A DNA stretch of 64,000 bases from Bacteroidota bacterium (GCA_016708785.1 JADJFC010000011.1:62001-126000), one strand, 5' to 3'. Counted from the stretch's first letter, positions 9,229-19,288 are shown. The notes: generated by a model from the letters alone, not told the origin. Program-made: numbers and translations.

Positions 9229-10362
9229 ATGCAAAAGATTAAAATTAAAATTGTCGACACACTAAAAGAGCAAAGAATATTCATTTATTTACCCGAAAAA
9301 ATTCACGAACATCACGAAAACTGGGTACCACCCATTTACAGCGATGAGCGAAAATTTTATGACCCGAAGTACAATAAATCGCTGCTCTCATCCGATACCG
9401 TTTTATTTCTTGCATATAAAAATGGCAAACCCGTGGGCCGAATCATGGGCATCATTAATAGAAAATACAATTCGCTTCACAATGAAAAGACGGCTCGTTT
9501 TTTCAATTTCGATTGCTACAATGATCCCGAAGTTTCATATTCACTCCTGGATGCAGCTGAAAACTGGGCTGTTAAAAAAGGAATGAATAAAATCATTGGA
9601 CCATTTGGTTTTTCAGACAAAGACCCGCAAGGGGCACAAGTCGAAGGATTCGAAAATATACCTGTAATTGCGACGGCAACTAACCTACCTTATTTACCCC
9701 GACTGATAGAGAATTCAGGATATAAAAAAGAGACCGATTGCCTTGTTTACAAATTACCGATCCCATCCCAAATTCCTGACATTTACCAAAGAGTCTTTGA
9801 TCGAGTCACAAGAAATAAGCATATCCGGCTTCGCGAATTTACCAGCCGTCGTCAGTTGAAACCCTACATTGTTCCGGTATTTCGCCTCGTTAATGAAACC
9901 TATCGCTCACTCTTTGGCTTCGATGAAATGAATGAAGATGAAATGCATGAACTGGCAAGAAAATATTTGCCAATGCTGGATCCGGAATTCACAAAAGTAA
10001 TTACCGATCAGGATAACAATCCAATTGCATTCGTTGTCGCTTCTCCCAATATCAGCAAAGGTATCCGTAAAGCAAAAGGAAAATTATTTCCACTTGGATT
10101 TATCCATATTCTTTCTTCAGCAAAACATACTGATCAACTGGATCTTTTCCTTGGGGCCGTGAAAGAAAAGTATATGAACACCGGACTAACAGCCTTACTT
10201 GGCGTATCAATTTTTAATTCAGCTAATAAGCGTGGATTAAAATATATTGACAGTCATTTAATATTAGAATCGAATAAGCCTATGCGTGCTGTTATGGAGA
10301 GACTTAATGCTGTAATTTATAAACGATATAGAGTTTATTCAAAATTATTAATAGGAGTTTAA
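9229..10362 (+). CDS. GNAT-superfamily N-acetyltransferase-like protein
   Basis: 377 residues, cytoplasmic, with no signal or membrane segment. The N-terminal half has the GNAT outline: a substrate arm (IHEHHENWVPPIYSDE), the strand LFLAYKNGKPVGRIMGII, and the helix-strand pair AENWAVKKGMNKIIGPFGFSDKDPQG followed by GFENIPVIATATNLPYLPRLIENSGYKKETD. The C-terminal half (about 190-377) looks like a second, degenerate acyltransferase-like domain (PIAFVVASPNISKG..). This protein type is common in Bacteroidota and its acceptor substrate is unknown. It follows the CUB protein by 18 bases. Confidence 0.7.
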   Translation: MQKIKIKIVDTLKEQRIFIYLPEKIHEHHENWVPPIYSDERKFYDPKYNKSLLSSDTVLFLAYKNGKPVGRIMGIINRKYNSLHNEKTARFFNFDCYNDPEVSYSLLDAAENWAVKKGMNKIIGPFGFSDKDPQGAQVEGFENIPVIATATNLPYLPRLIENSGYKKETDCLVYKLPIPSQIPDIYQRVFDRVTRNKHIRLREFTSRRQLKPYIVPVFRLVNETYRSLFGFDEMNEDEMHELARKYLPMLDPEFTKVITDQDNNPIAFVVASPNISKGIRKAKGKLFPLGFIHILSSAKHTDQLDLFLGAVKEKYMNTGLTALLGVSIFNSANKRGLKYIDSHLILESNKPMRAVMERLNAVIYKRYRVYSKLLIGV

Positions 10363-10461
10363 TCAATTTTAATTTCAAAATAAATATTTTTTTCTCTATA
10401 AAACAAAAATTATTCTGTACTTTGGTGTAAATTATTTTACCTCTTTTCATTATCCAATCTA

Positions 10462-13014
10462 ATGGCGAAATTCATTTTCATTCTTTATTTTATTTTCACA
10501 TTTTCATCTTTGAAAGCAAACTTGAACGGCGAGAAATTATTTCATTTTGCAGAAGAAGACATCCGCCACTCTAGATTTACTCCTGCTTTGGTCAGATTCA
10601 ATCAGGCCGCAATGATTTTTCAGAGAGAGCATCTGGATAGCTCATTCGCAAATACACAAAACAGAATTGCTGCTGTTGAAATAAAACTTTCTCGTGAAGA
10701 CGTGGCCGTGTTCGTATTAATGAAAAATGAAGCATTTATTCTACGTAATCTCAAAAACGAAATAGATTTAATTTGCGAGTGTTACGACCTTTTGGGAGAT
10801 TACTACATGTTATTATCTGATGCAGAGGAGGCCGCCAAATATTATTTTAAAAGTTTTACCATCCGCAAGAATAAATTTGGCATGAAGGATATCCGAACAG
10901 CTATTTCGCTTTCAAAGATTGCAGGTTACCATAATTTTAAGATAAATGTTGATTCTGCTATTCTATATTCAAGTCAAGCATATTCTATTTACAAAACAAA
11001 TTATCCAAAGCAATGTGATCCAGTTACTATTGAAATTATAGATGAATATGCGTATGCAAGCAAGATTTACTATGGTAGAGGAAAAGAAAATTTAGACATA
11101 GGCGTTGAAAAAGCCAGAAAACTGTATTTCGATGCACTTGCCGTATGTCAAAAATGGTCAGGGACTGATTGTATTGAATATGCAGAATTACTTAAGAGCA
11201 TCGGAAACACATATACAGACCAGACATTAAATCATCAAATGCTTCGGAAAGACAATGACTTTGTTTTTAATGAAGCTGAAAAGTACTATAACCAAAGCCT
11301 TAAGGTAGTTCAAAGCAAATTACCTGCCGGCAACCTCCAGTTAAGCACCATTTACTTTGTAAAAGGACTACTGCGTGAATACAATGGCGACAAAGGCCAT
11401 CACCTAAAATGTATTCCATTTTATGATGCAGCGATCCAGGCTCTATTTCCATACAAAGTTGACGTTGTAAACCTCTCGGAAACAGAACTTGCCAATTGCA
11501 CATTCAAATATGATCTGATGAATTTATTAACTGTAGAGTCCGCAAGCTTAATTGGCAGTTATAACGAAAACAACATCTTGGATCATTTACTTAGGGCCTA
11601 TTCAAATTACCAGAAGCAACTATTTCTTTGGAAAAAAATAAACGAAGAATTTCGATCTCCATATGCTAACAGACTGATAGCAATCTACAATGGGAATTTA
11701 TGTTTAAACGCCTGCAATGCATCATGGTTATTGTATGAGAATTCAAATGACCAAAAATACCTCAACGATATTTTCCGAATTTCTGAACTTTCAAAAAAAT
11801 CCTTGCGAGATAAGCCACTCATTGAAACCAATAACATCGATCAAGTAAAACTTAAAGTTAGAAAAACCACAATTAATGAAGTTCAAAACAAATTAAAAGA
11901 CAAAAGCACCTTACTAATTGAGTATTTTGGAAAAAACACTCTCATTGGAATTTCTAAAGACACCAGTATTTTTATCCGGATCAAAGAAAATATAAATACC
12001 GATAGCCTAGTAAATTGTATAAAAATTCAGCTCAACCTAAATGATGCAAAAAATTATTCCGGAACTTCAAATCTTATATATAAAACTTATTTATCGCCTC
12101 TTCTGGAATCATTCAAAAACAAATTCACAGAACTGATTATTATTCCTGACGAAAACCTTAGAAAAATTTCCTTTGCTGCCTTAAATACCGATAGTGTTTT
12201 TCCTTCAGACTTCAGAAAAATAGACTATTTGATACGAAAAATGTCTGTACGATATCAAACTTCAGCAACCGATTTTGTTAATGAAGCAGAATGTTCTGAA
12301 AATTTCAATGGAAAAATAATTGCCTTCGCTCCGGAATTTAAAGACAAATCAGCACTGCCATTCACGGAAAATTTATTACATCAACTAAAAAATGACATTC
12401 AAGGAAGCTTTTATGTGGGAACTGGTGCAACATTAGATCAATTTATAAATAATACCGACAATTACTCAATCCTGCATATCGGAACACATGGTGAATTCGG
12501 CGAAAATGAATCAATCGACAGTAAACTATTCTTCAATGGAAACAATGATCAAGACTCACACCTCACTGTCGACTCTGTTTTTCATTTAAAAAAGAATTCA
12601 AATCTGACAATTATTGCCGCATGCAATACAAATAATGGAAAGTATGAATACGGAGAAGGAGCAATAAATTTTACGCGTGCATTTTTAACGGTTGGGAGCC
12701 ATAGTACAATTTCTACTTTATGGAGCGTTGACGATAAAATGACAAATAACGTCCTGCTTGATGTCTACCAAAGTTTGTTAGATGGGAAAAACAAGAGTGC
12801 CGCCTTGAATATGGCACAACTAATTCACATAAATAAAACCAAGAGTAGTATTGAAGCCAATCCAAATTTTTGGGCAGGCCTTATTTTTACCGGTAGTGAC
12901 GGAACAGTTACCCTATTCAAAAAAGAAAAAAATCAACCATGGCTATATGGTTTTTTTGTGTTAGTGTTAGTAATTGTAATTTGGTATTTTAATAAAGGAG
13001 AGCACCGAAGCTAA
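10462..13014 (+). CDS. TPR-CHAT domain protein with C-terminal membrane helix
   Basis: 850 residues. Signal peptide-like start (1-19), TPR-type helical repeats (about 25-420), a linker, then a CHAT domain (about 560-825), a caspase-like peptidase fold. The expected dyad is present: His676 in HIGTHGE and Cys721 in IAACNT, followed by GEGAINFTRAFL and TISTLWSVDDK. A single hydrophobic helix (about 828-845) and a short basic tail (KGEHRS) end the protein. This predicts a periplasmic TPR-CHAT protein held in the inner membrane by its C-terminus. CHAT proteins with TPRs act as proteases in several signalling and defence settings. No gasdermin-like or Craspase-like partner is adjacent. Confidence 0.85.
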   Translation: MAKFIFILYFIFTFSSLKANLNGEKLFHFAEEDIRHSRFTPALVRFNQAAMIFQREHLDSSFANTQNRIAAVEIKLSREDVAVFVLMKNEAFILRNLKNEIDLICECYDLLGDYYMLLSDAEEAAKYYFKSFTIRKNKFGMKDIRTAISLSKIAGYHNFKINVDSAILYSSQAYSIYKTNYPKQCDPVTIEIIDEYAYASKIYYGRGKENLDIGVEKARKLYFDALAVCQKWSGTDCIEYAELLKSIGNTYTDQTLNHQMLRKDNDFVFNEAEKYYNQSLKVVQSKLPAGNLQLSTIYFVKGLLREYNGDKGHHLKCIPFYDAAIQALFPYKVDVVNLSETELANCTFKYDLMNLLTVESASLIGSYNENNILDHLLRAYSNYQKQLFLWKKINEEFRSPYANRLIAIYNGNLCLNACNASWLLYENSNDQKYLNDIFRISELSKKSLRDKPLIETNNIDQVKLKVRKTTINEVQNKLKDKSTLLIEYFGKNTLIGISKDTSIFIRIKENINTDSLVNCIKIQLNLNDAKNYSGTSNLIYKTYLSPLLESFKNKFTELIIIPDENLRKISFAALNTDSVFPSDFRKIDYLIRKMSVRYQTSATDFVNEAECSENFNGKIIAFAPEFKDKSALPFTENLLHQLKNDIQGSFYVGTGATLDQFINNTDNYSILHIGTHGEFGENESIDSKLFFNGNNDQDSHLTVDSVFHLKKNSNLTIIAACNTNNGKYEYGEGAINFTRAFLTVGSHSTISTLWSVDDKMTNNVLLDVYQSLLDGKNKSAALNMAQLIHINKTKSSIEANPNFWAGLIFTGSDGTVTLFKKEKNQPWLYGFFVLVLVIVIWYFNKGEHRS

Positions 13015-13124
13015 CAACATAACTGATTTTCAAAGCAAATTTATAACATGAATAAAATTACCCTACCAAATTGAATTGGTGATGCTCCCCTTAAAGACCT
13101 TATTTCCGAGTTTTGAACTTTCGA

Positions 13125-13478
13125 CTATTTTTTCAGAACATTAAAAAGTAATTTAGAATTTACAGATTTCGTCCTTTTTATTACTGTGCAACAATCAATC
13201 ACTAACCAAATACCGATCCCCCCAAGAGTGAATAGTTTAATTAATCCCAAAATTCTATCACCAAGTAAAAACCTATCTATTCCTAATATTCCAAGAAATA
13301 TCGATGAAATAAATAAATTCATTGGGTCTAAAAACCGAATTCTTTTAATCTGATGAAATTTTTCTTCTCCCGACTCAGACAAATGGCTTTTGATTTTGGC
13401 AATTTCGTCCAGCGGAAACATATTATCAAGTGTGGTTAATAACATGTCAACCCTTTTTTGATCCAATCTAATTTTCAA
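13125..13478 (-). CDS. TM2 domain membrane protein
   Basis: 117 residues. The N-terminal 50 are soluble and charged (LDNMFPLDEIAKIKSHL). The rest is a TM2 domain: two helices (about 52-70 and 75-97) around the signature LGILGIDRFLLGDRILGLIKLFTLGGIGIWLVIDC. TM2 proteins are small inner-membrane proteins of unclear function. It is convergent with the CHAT gene and divergent from the ECF sigma factor at 13620. A short GT dinucleotide run lies just upstream of its start (13496-13507). Confidence 0.85.
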   Translation of the reverse strand: MKIRLDQKRVDMLLTTLDNMFPLDEIAKIKSHLSESGEEKFHQIKRIRFLDPMNLFISSIFLGILGIDRFLLGDRILGLIKLFTLGGIGIWLVIDCCTVIKRTKSVNSKLLFNVLKK

Positions 13479-13619
13479 GTTTTAACTTATGTGGCTGTGT
13501 GTGTGTGATCTGATTAAAAAACTAATTATTTGTAAAAAAATAATGCTAGTTCCCTCTTTATAAAGTTTAATTAACAAAAGTAACCGAGTTATATTTGAAT
13601 TATCCAAATTATTATTAAA

Positions 13620-14204
13620 TTGTCCCACATATTTGACACTTTGAATATTATTGAAAAAATAAAAAGCGGGGATAATCAACCGTTATATGATTTATATAAC
13701 GAATTTCGCGATGATTTTATCCGATGGGCACTTAACACTTTTCCTTGCAATGAAGAAGAAGCAAAGGATGTGTTTCAGGAATGTATTATTCGTTTTTACA
13801 GGAATATCACAAATAACTCACTTCAATACCTCACATGCGATATTAAAACATACTTGTGGGCAATCGGCAAATACCAATTACTAAACCTGACAAAAATTAA
13901 ACAACGAACAGTTACTTATAGCACTGACAAGTTGATTAACACAACAGAAGCAGCCGAAGACTCTATGAGTAACAAAGAAGAAGAAAACCACAATAAAGAA
14001 ATGGTACGTCAACATTTATCACTATTAGACGAAAAAAGCCGAAGAATACTGGAGTTGTATTATCTAGAAGGGAAAGACATGAAAACAATAGCAGAGGAAA
14101 TCGGTTATAAAAATGCTGATGTCGCCAAAAAAAAGAAATACGAGGTTATGAAAAAGCTCGCTTCTCTGGTCAAAGATAAATTAAGAATGTTTATTTTTGT
14201 TTAA
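13620..14204 (+). CDS. ECF-type RNA polymerase sigma factor
   Basis: 194 residues beginning with TTG (no closer ATG precedes the conserved region). Sigma region 2 lies at about 10-80 (YDLYNEFRDDFIRWALNTF..EEEAKDVFQECIIRFYRNI) and sigma region 4 at about 130-185 (LSLLDEKSRRILELYYLEGKDMKTIAEEIGYKNADVAKKKKYEVMKKL). It is a group 4 sigma factor that would redirect RNA polymerase to a small regulon. The gene 12 bases downstream encodes a membrane protein of anti-sigma type, so the two probably form a sigma/anti-sigma pair. Confidence 0.9.
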   Translation: MSHIFDTLNIIEKIKSGDNQPLYDLYNEFRDDFIRWALNTFPCNEEEAKDVFQECIIRFYRNITNNSLQYLTCDIKTYLWAIGKYQLLNLTKIKQRTVTYSTDKLINTTEAAEDSMSNKEEENHNKEMVRQHLSLLDEKSRRILELYYLEGKDMKTIAEEIGYKNADVAKKKKYEVMKKLASLVKDKLRMFIFV

Positions 14205-14215
14205 CAGAATCTGCA

Positions 14216-14984
14216 GTGAAAGACCCCCTTGCTAATATTGAAATAATCGAATCGTATCACGAAGGACTTTTAAATGAGTCCGAGAGAAAACGAATTGAAA
14301 TCCTATTGCAAACTGACCCGATTTTTAAAGACGAATATGAATTATATATAAAACTTGTTGAAGGGATTAAAAGCACAGCCGAAGTCAATATAAGAACTCA
14401 ATTAAGAATTATTGAGTTTCAACGGGAATTAAAAAATACAAATCCTTCAACCCCTACCGACAAGTCAAAAACAAATTCACCAAAGAAATATTTCTGGGCT
14501 GCTGCTGCTATCATCATTTTTATATTTTGCTTTTCTATAATTACATATAATAACACCTTCAGCAAAAAAGCTATTGTTAAGAAGTATTATGTTGAAGAGC
14601 TCGGCCTTCCTGTCCTGATGGGAGAAAATAAAAATCTTCAACTTGACAAAGTTATGAATTATTACAAGACAGCCTATTTTCCGGAGGCGTATAAATTAAT
14701 CAATGAGATTTATAAAAACGATTCTGCAAATGACACTCTACTTTACTTTAGTGGAGTACTTTCATTAAAAATGAATAATGCCAAGAATGCAGAAAATTTT
14801 TTTAATAAGGGGATTCAACAAGGCAATTCTGTTTTTCATGAAGATTTTGAGTACCGATTAGCTGTTTCCACATTTCCTATTGGAAAATGAAAACGAAGCA
14901 AAGAAGATTTTTCTCAAAATCTACAATGAAACTCAGAATCCATATTCTCAAAGTGCAAGCCAGTTTCTTAAGCAAATAAACTAG
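14216..14984 (+). CDS. Membrane-bound anti-sigma-type protein with TPR-like C-terminus (frame-shifted near the end)
   Basis: Starts with GTG 12 bases after the sigma gene. The N-terminal cytoplasmic part (1-85) has the short helical repeat seen at the front of Bacteroidota anti-sigma-like proteins (IESYHEGLLNESERKRIEILLQTDP..EY). One transmembrane helix (about 87-107) is followed by a periplasmic helical-repeat region (AYFPEAYKLINEIYKND..LLYFSGVLSLKMNNAKNAENFFNKGI). The annotated frame stops at 14890. Removing one T from the run at 14864-14866 gives a continuation (LENENEAKKIFLKIYNET..ASQFLKQIN) that ends at TAG 14984 and completes the last repeat. Function is inferred from position and topology. 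Confidence 0.75.
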
Positions 14985-15052
14985 TCATTCTATTACTTTT
15001 TTTGTTTTAAATAAATGAGTGGTTTCATAGAACGGATAAAAGCTTATTAAAA

Positions 15053-15090
15053 AAAAAGGAGTTCAAACTTTTAGGCTTGAACTCCTTTTT
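15053..15090. terminator. Bidirectional intrinsic terminator
   Basis: Perfect 14-bp stem: AAAAAGGAGTTCAA (15053-15066) with TTGAACTCCTTTTT (15077-15090) and a 10-base loop. It has a T-run on the right and an A-run on the left, so it works in both directions. It separates the anti-sigma gene (ends 14984) from the convergent T9SS gene (ends 15109). Confidence 0.85.
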
Positions 15091-15108
15091 CCTTTCATTT
15101 TCAATAGA

Positions 15109-17151
15109 TCAATTCTTCACTATTTTAACGATGTAAGAATTCGCCTTAGTCTTAATAGAACAAAGATAAATTCCTGCCGGTAAAAATCCGATATTGATAT
15201 TTTCTGTAGAAGTTATTTTGTTATTCACCAACACGGTTCTGCCATCCACTGTTCTGATAATAAGACTTGCATACTCGAACTGATCTTTAGAAAAATCGAA
15301 GGCAATATTTGTTGATGCAGGATTTGGCGAAGCTGAAATATAATACGATGATGCATGTTGCGCAATTCCTGTTTCCAATCGAATGGTGTTTACTGTAGTA
15401 TTTGTAATGATAGGTATATTGCTGTCGAAGATGATACCTGCTGTATTGTTGATTACCATTCCCGGAGTTAAACTTGTTCTCGATGTGATTGCATAGTCAA
15501 TATAACCATTACTTCCTGCCATATCACTTCCACTATCAGGTAGCTGGATGTTATAGAATGTGAAGGTTATAATACCTGCTCCATCAATTGTCATATTCAT
15601 CGTATGTGATGTACCAAGTAATCGGAATGAAAGCAAATCTAACCCACTGTCGATTGTATCTTTTATAATTACGTTATCTGCAGGTGCATTTCCTGTATTC
15701 TGAAAATGGATCGAGTATTGGATCTCAGTACCTGCAAGTATGTCTCCTGAAGGTTCGGCAAGCTTTTCATTCGGATCCCATGCCAATGTAACTAACTGAT
15801 GTAGGTTGACTACATTATTAGCTACAATTGTATCATTCAATGGAGCTATTGTGAGTGTTGAGTATAGAGTATCTCCCAATACAGCAGCCATGGATGGCAT
15901 CAGATAAAGCATAATTGAACCATGTTGTCCTGGAGCAAGATTTGAATAAGCCCATTGAAGAGTTTGTCCGGATTGAACATCAGGAGCAGGAACAGAACTA
16001 ACAAATGAATAAAGTGAATCCATCTCAAATGTTATCGTGTCACTTTCTGTTGCAGTACCATTGTTCTGATAACTGATCGGCATCGGTTCAACTTGTCCGG
16101 GTTTAGCACCCCAGTTTGGACAAGTTACTGCAACCTCGTGTACATTGGGTATCAACTGAAATCCGAAATTCAAATCAGTAGTTGGTTGTGATTGCGGAGT
16201 ACAATTCAAAGTTGCAGGAGTGGTCTGATTCCAATATGTAATTCCGCCTGTCGTAAGTGAATAGTTTTGTGTTGAATCGGTGTAAAAGAAAGTATAATTA
16301 CCTGCAGCATTTGTTGAGACATAATAATTTCCGGGAAGAAGATTAACAACTCGATTTGCGATTCCTGTTTCATTTGTATCTCTTATTCCATCGCCATTCA
16401 GGTCATTGAAAACAGAACCGGTCAGATAGGAGAAGTTAACACTATTACCATTGCAAGCCCCGAAGTGGAATGCAAATCCTGATGGCATACTGCATTGCAA
16501 ACTAACAGGAAACATTGTTGAAATCGAAGGGTAAGGATATGCATTGGCCCAATTGCATGCAGTATCGCCAAGAACCTGAAAATCCAAATTAGAACTTCCT
16601 CTTAAACCAATCTGTGTTGAAAGTGGCATTGAAGTCAAAATATTGTTTCCATAAATAAACTTCATACAATTAGACCCTTCATACATCCACAATTGAAAAT
16701 TAACATCACCACTATTGCCGAAGTATGAATAATGCAGCCATTGCACAATACATATTCTGTTGGGGGCTGTTCCAATAGTAGTATATTCTAAACTTGCATT
16801 TGCGTTAAAGTGGATCAAGTCAGCACCAAAAGGAGCAATAACATTGTTTTGAGAACCGGAAAGAATTGTAAAAAAAGAACCAATTCCTACAGAATCTAAT
16901 TGAATGTATCCATTCGTATTCAAAGTCATGTAATCATGATTAGTTCCACCATAATTAAATGTAAAGCCGATTGGTATTCCTTGATATTGCACATCGTCAA
17001 CACCGGGTGCATCAACAGTTGTCCCGGTGATTACAGAGAATGTATCAAGCGATGAAGTGAAGGGAATAGCTGCTACTTGTCCAAAAGATTTCAGTGAAAA
17101 AATGCATCCAAGCGATGATAGCAGAAATGTTGTGAGTAGTTTTTTGTTCAT
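15109..17151 (-). CDS. Secreted surface protein with SdrD-type repeat, DUF7619-like domain and T9SS sorting domain
   Basis: 680 residues. Signal peptide 1-25 (..LKSFGQ), a lectin-like beta region (about 30-230), an SdrD/Cna-type repeat with an Asp-rich calcium-loop motif (about 235-300, GSVFNDLNGDGIRDTNETGI), a conserved-repeat beta domain typical of Bacteroidota surface proteins (about 455-590, DPNEKLAEPSG..IQYSIHFQNTGNAPADNVIIKDTID..) and a type A T9SS sorting domain (about 605-680, ASPNPASTNIAFDF..AGIYLCSIKTK). Likely displayed on the cell surface. The start is an ATG directly before the signal peptide. Confidence 0.9.
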   Translation of the reverse strand: MNKKLLTTFLLSSLGCIFSLKSFGQVAAIPFTSSLDTFSVITGTTVDAPGVDDVQYQGIPIGFTFNYGGTNHDYMTLNTNGYIQLDSVGIGSFFTILSGSQNNVIAPFGADLIHFNANASLEYTTIGTAPNRICIVQWLHYSYFGNSGDVNFQLWMYEGSNCMKFIYGNNILTSMPLSTQIGLRGSSNLDFQVLGDTACNWANAYPYPSISTMFPVSLQCSMPSGFAFHFGACNGNSVNFSYLTGSVFNDLNGDGIRDTNETGIANRVVNLLPGNYYVSTNAAGNYTFFYTDSTQNYSLTTGGITYWNQTTPATLNCTPQSQPTTDLNFGFQLIPNVHEVAVTCPNWGAKPGQVEPMPISYQNNGTATESDTITFEMDSLYSFVSSVPAPDVQSGQTLQWAYSNLAPGQHGSIMLYLMPSMAAVLGDTLYSTLTIAPLNDTIVANNVVNLHQLVTLAWDPNEKLAEPSGDILAGTEIQYSIHFQNTGNAPADNVIIKDTIDSGLDLLSFRLLGTSHTMNMTIDGAGIITFTFYNIQLPDSGSDMAGSNGYIDYAITSRTSLTPGMVINNTAGIIFDSNIPIITNTTVNTIRLETGIAQHASSYYISASPNPASTNIAFDFSKDQFEYASLIIRTVDGRTVLVNNKITSTENINIGFLPAGIYLCSIKTKANSYIVKIVKN

Positions 17152-17291
17152 GTTGTTTTTAGGATTAGGGAGAGAGGTTGTTCATTATTAGTAAAGCGAA
17201 TATGTGAAAGTTTTTGGCTTGTGCAACCAGGATTCACCTATTTTCCTGCAAAATCGCTCATTTAAACGATTTTAAGGGAAATTCATGGAAA

Positions 17292-17326
17292 TTTGTCTGC
17301 GAATTCCGATAAATAATTTACTTTTG
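17292..17326 (+). promoter_or_regulatory. Candidate Bacteroidota-type promoter of the response regulator
   Basis: TTTG at 17292-17295 and TACTTTTG at 17319-17326 match the Bacteroidota -33 (TTTG) and -7 (TAnnTTTG) elements, 23 bases apart, which is slightly long. The element ends 22 bases before the ATG at 17349. Assigned from pattern only. Confidence 0.35.
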
Positions 17327-17348
17327 CAAACCAAAATACGCTTCCATT

Positions 17349-17784
17349 ATGAGTTCAATTAAACTGACATTTACACCGACAGCACCAAGAAAACTAGGAA
17401 CAATATTCGTAGTTGACGATAATCCTTTAGAACTTGGTATGCTCATGGATTATTTTGACAAATATCCGGGAATTGAAGTTGTTGGATTTGCCAATGGCGA
17501 TGAGTGCGTAAAGCATATTGTAATGTCAAGTATTTTTCCTGACATGATCCTGATGGATTATTTTTTGGATTCGGAAATTGCACACTCAAAAGATGGCCTG
17601 GAAATCCTTGTCAAATTAAAAGAGATCTGTCCTAATACAGCGATCATCATGCATACCGGTGTTGAGAACCAACGCATCATTGAACTGGCAAGAAAAAGGT
17701 GCTTACGATTACATCGTTAAAGGCGCTGAAGGTTATAAGAAGCTTGATTCAATTATTGAGAAGGAATTTATTTTGTCGAATTAA
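17349..17784 (+). CDS. Single-domain response regulator (CheY-like), frame-shifted near the end
   Basis: Receiver domain with the acidic pair Asp23-Asp24 (VVDDNP), phospho-acceptor Asp70 (MILMDYF) and switch Thr103 (IIMHTGV). The open frame stops at 17720, after residue 123, in RKRCLRLHR. That removes the conserved ending GAYDYI and the Lys needed for the acidic pocket. Removing one A from the five-A run at 17693-17697 restores ..ELARKGAYDYIVKGAEGYKKLDSIIEKEFILSN, ending at 17784, a normal receiver of about 144 residues. No output domain is present, so it would signal by protein contact. No histidine kinase is adjacent. Confidence 0.85.
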
Positions 17785-17943
17785 AATAAAAATTATTCTA
17801 TTTTCTGATTTCAAAAAAAAATTTAATTATTGTTATTTTTCAGTCTTCATCCCGTAAATAGGGCCTTTTGACGACTATTAATTGTTTAAATAATTAAAAA
17901 ATTTCAACATTTTCAATATTATTCAATTCATTTTGGATGTTGT

Positions 17944-19194
17944 CTATTTCCTAGTTGGAATTTTCTCAAGTGATTTTTTACTGAGTTGATTTTTGATAGC
18001 TTCTTGTAATTTATTTAAGTGTTTAAAGTTATGAATTTTATTGAGATTGTTTTCTAATTCTAATAAAGCAGATGCAACCCATCTTTGTCGCTGATTACTG
18101 TTGGACCAACGTTTCACATTTCGCACATATTTCGCCATCTGTGAGTTTAAACTTTCAATACAATTTGTTGTTCCCAGGCTTCGAGAAAATATTTGCGCCA
18201 CTTTCAACTTATGAAGTGTTAGGGTTTCTTCTATACCTTCCAGTAGTGAATTGGCCGCATTTTGGTTAATTTTCAGAAGCTCCTTGTGAATGCTCATCAG
18301 GATTGATTTTGCTTTTTGATAATCAGGCTCTCGATAAGCATTCTGAATTTTTGTTTTAAAATTTGATTTGTCACGATCACTTAAATAACTCAAAACATTT
18401 TCTCGTTTATGCCACTGACAGCGTTGAATTACGACCTTCTTTCCGAACACATCTGTTACTGCTTTGTGCAGACCTTTACTGCCATCTATTATTACTAACA
18501 ATCCGTGTGTAAACGTGAACTTTTTGTTGATTATTTGCTTTAACAACTGACTGATGGCTCTGCTGTTTTCACTCGAGGTTTGAATAAAACCGACAGGTAT
18601 TTTTATCCCTTTATCTGTTATTCCTAGAGCTACAACCATTTGTTCACTTGCCAAATATTTTCCATCAATCAAAAGCGCAACAAAATTATGATCCTCATAA
18701 GTTCGTTCACAAAAATGTTTGAAGGCTTCTTCGCTTTGTTCTTTAAATTCTCGGCTAACTTGACTAGAACTTAATCCAAAACTTTCTGCCAGATGCTCTG
18801 TTACTTTCTTATAATCGCGGGTACTAATGCCATGTAGTACTTTTTTCAGAACCTCCTCGTTAGGTTCTTCGATTTGTTTGAATTTTTCGATCCCTGGTAA
18901 TGGAATACATTTTCCACTGGATGCCTCCCGAATCCGAGGGATTTCAACCGGCAATTTGTGATCTCCAAGTTTGACGCTTCCCGGATTAAAACCATGGCGA
19001 TAATACTTTTTTTGACCTGTCAAGGCATGTTCGTACCGATCTCCTGTCTTTTCTCGAATAATTTCTTCGAAAATCTGGTTAATCATGATTCGGCTCATTT
19101 CAAAATGGTTCATGACCATTTCAAATTTGATGTCAACTGGTTGTTCGTAAAACCAGTTGATGTTTTCTCGCTGAACTTTTGTAGTTTTGCTCAT
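17944..19194 (-). CDS. IS256-family (mutator-type) transposase
   Basis: About 416 residues from the ATG at 19194 (a TTG at 19230 would add 12 residues and is less likely). It is a DDE recombinase: the first Asp lies in ALLIDGKYL, the second in LLVIIDGSKGL and the Glu in TNCIESLNSQ, where IS256 relatives have the R.TN.IES-N signature. RCQWHKRENVLSYL matches the conserved C-x2-H stretch of the family. The gene appears intact, so the element could be active. Confidence 0.93.
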   Translation of the reverse strand: MSKTTKVQRENINWFYEQPVDIKFEMVMNHFEMSRIMINQIFEEIIREKTGDRYEHALTGQKKYYRHGFNPGSVKLGDHKLPVEIPRIREASSGKCIPLPGIEKFKQIEEPNEEVLKKVLHGISTRDYKKVTEHLAESFGLSSSQVSREFKEQSEEAFKHFCERTYEDHNFVALLIDGKYLASEQMVVALGITDKGIKIPVGFIQTSSENSRAISQLLKQIINKKFTFTHGLLVIIDGSKGLHKAVTDVFGKKVVIQRCQWHKRENVLSYLSDRDKSNFKTKIQNAYREPDYQKAKSILMSIHKELLKINQNAANSLLEGIEETLTLHKLKVAQIFSRSLGTTNCIESLNSQMAKYVRNVKRWSNSNQRQRWVASALLELENNLNKIHNFKHLNKLQEAIKNQLSKKSLEKIPTRK

Positions 19195-19254
19195 GGTAGT
19201 TTGATTTTGGATTTTTAGTGTACAAACCAAAAATACTCAATTTCAAACCACTTG

Positions 19255-19288
19255 CTTAGCAGCAATTTAGTTTGCTGCTAAGTTTTTT
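19255..19288 (+). terminator. Stem-loop at the IS256 end
   Basis: Perfect 11-bp stem CTTAGCAGCAA (19255-19265) / TTGCTGCTAAG (19272-19282) with a 6-base loop, followed by six T at 19283-19288. It can terminate + strand transcripts leaving the element. On the minus strand it would fold ahead of the transposase start and could damp read-through expression, as reported for stem-loops near the ends of other insertion sequences (inference here). Confidence 0.6.

Noticed and set aside
17693..17720. Programmed frameshift in the response regulator
   Set aside because: Similar one-base breaks occur in many unrelated genes, and no slippery site plus structure is seen; sequencing error is simpler.
17944..19230. 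Rho-independent regulation or passenger genes in the insertion sequence
   Set aside because: Only one transposase frame is present; no passenger gene and no clear terminal repeats could be found by eye.
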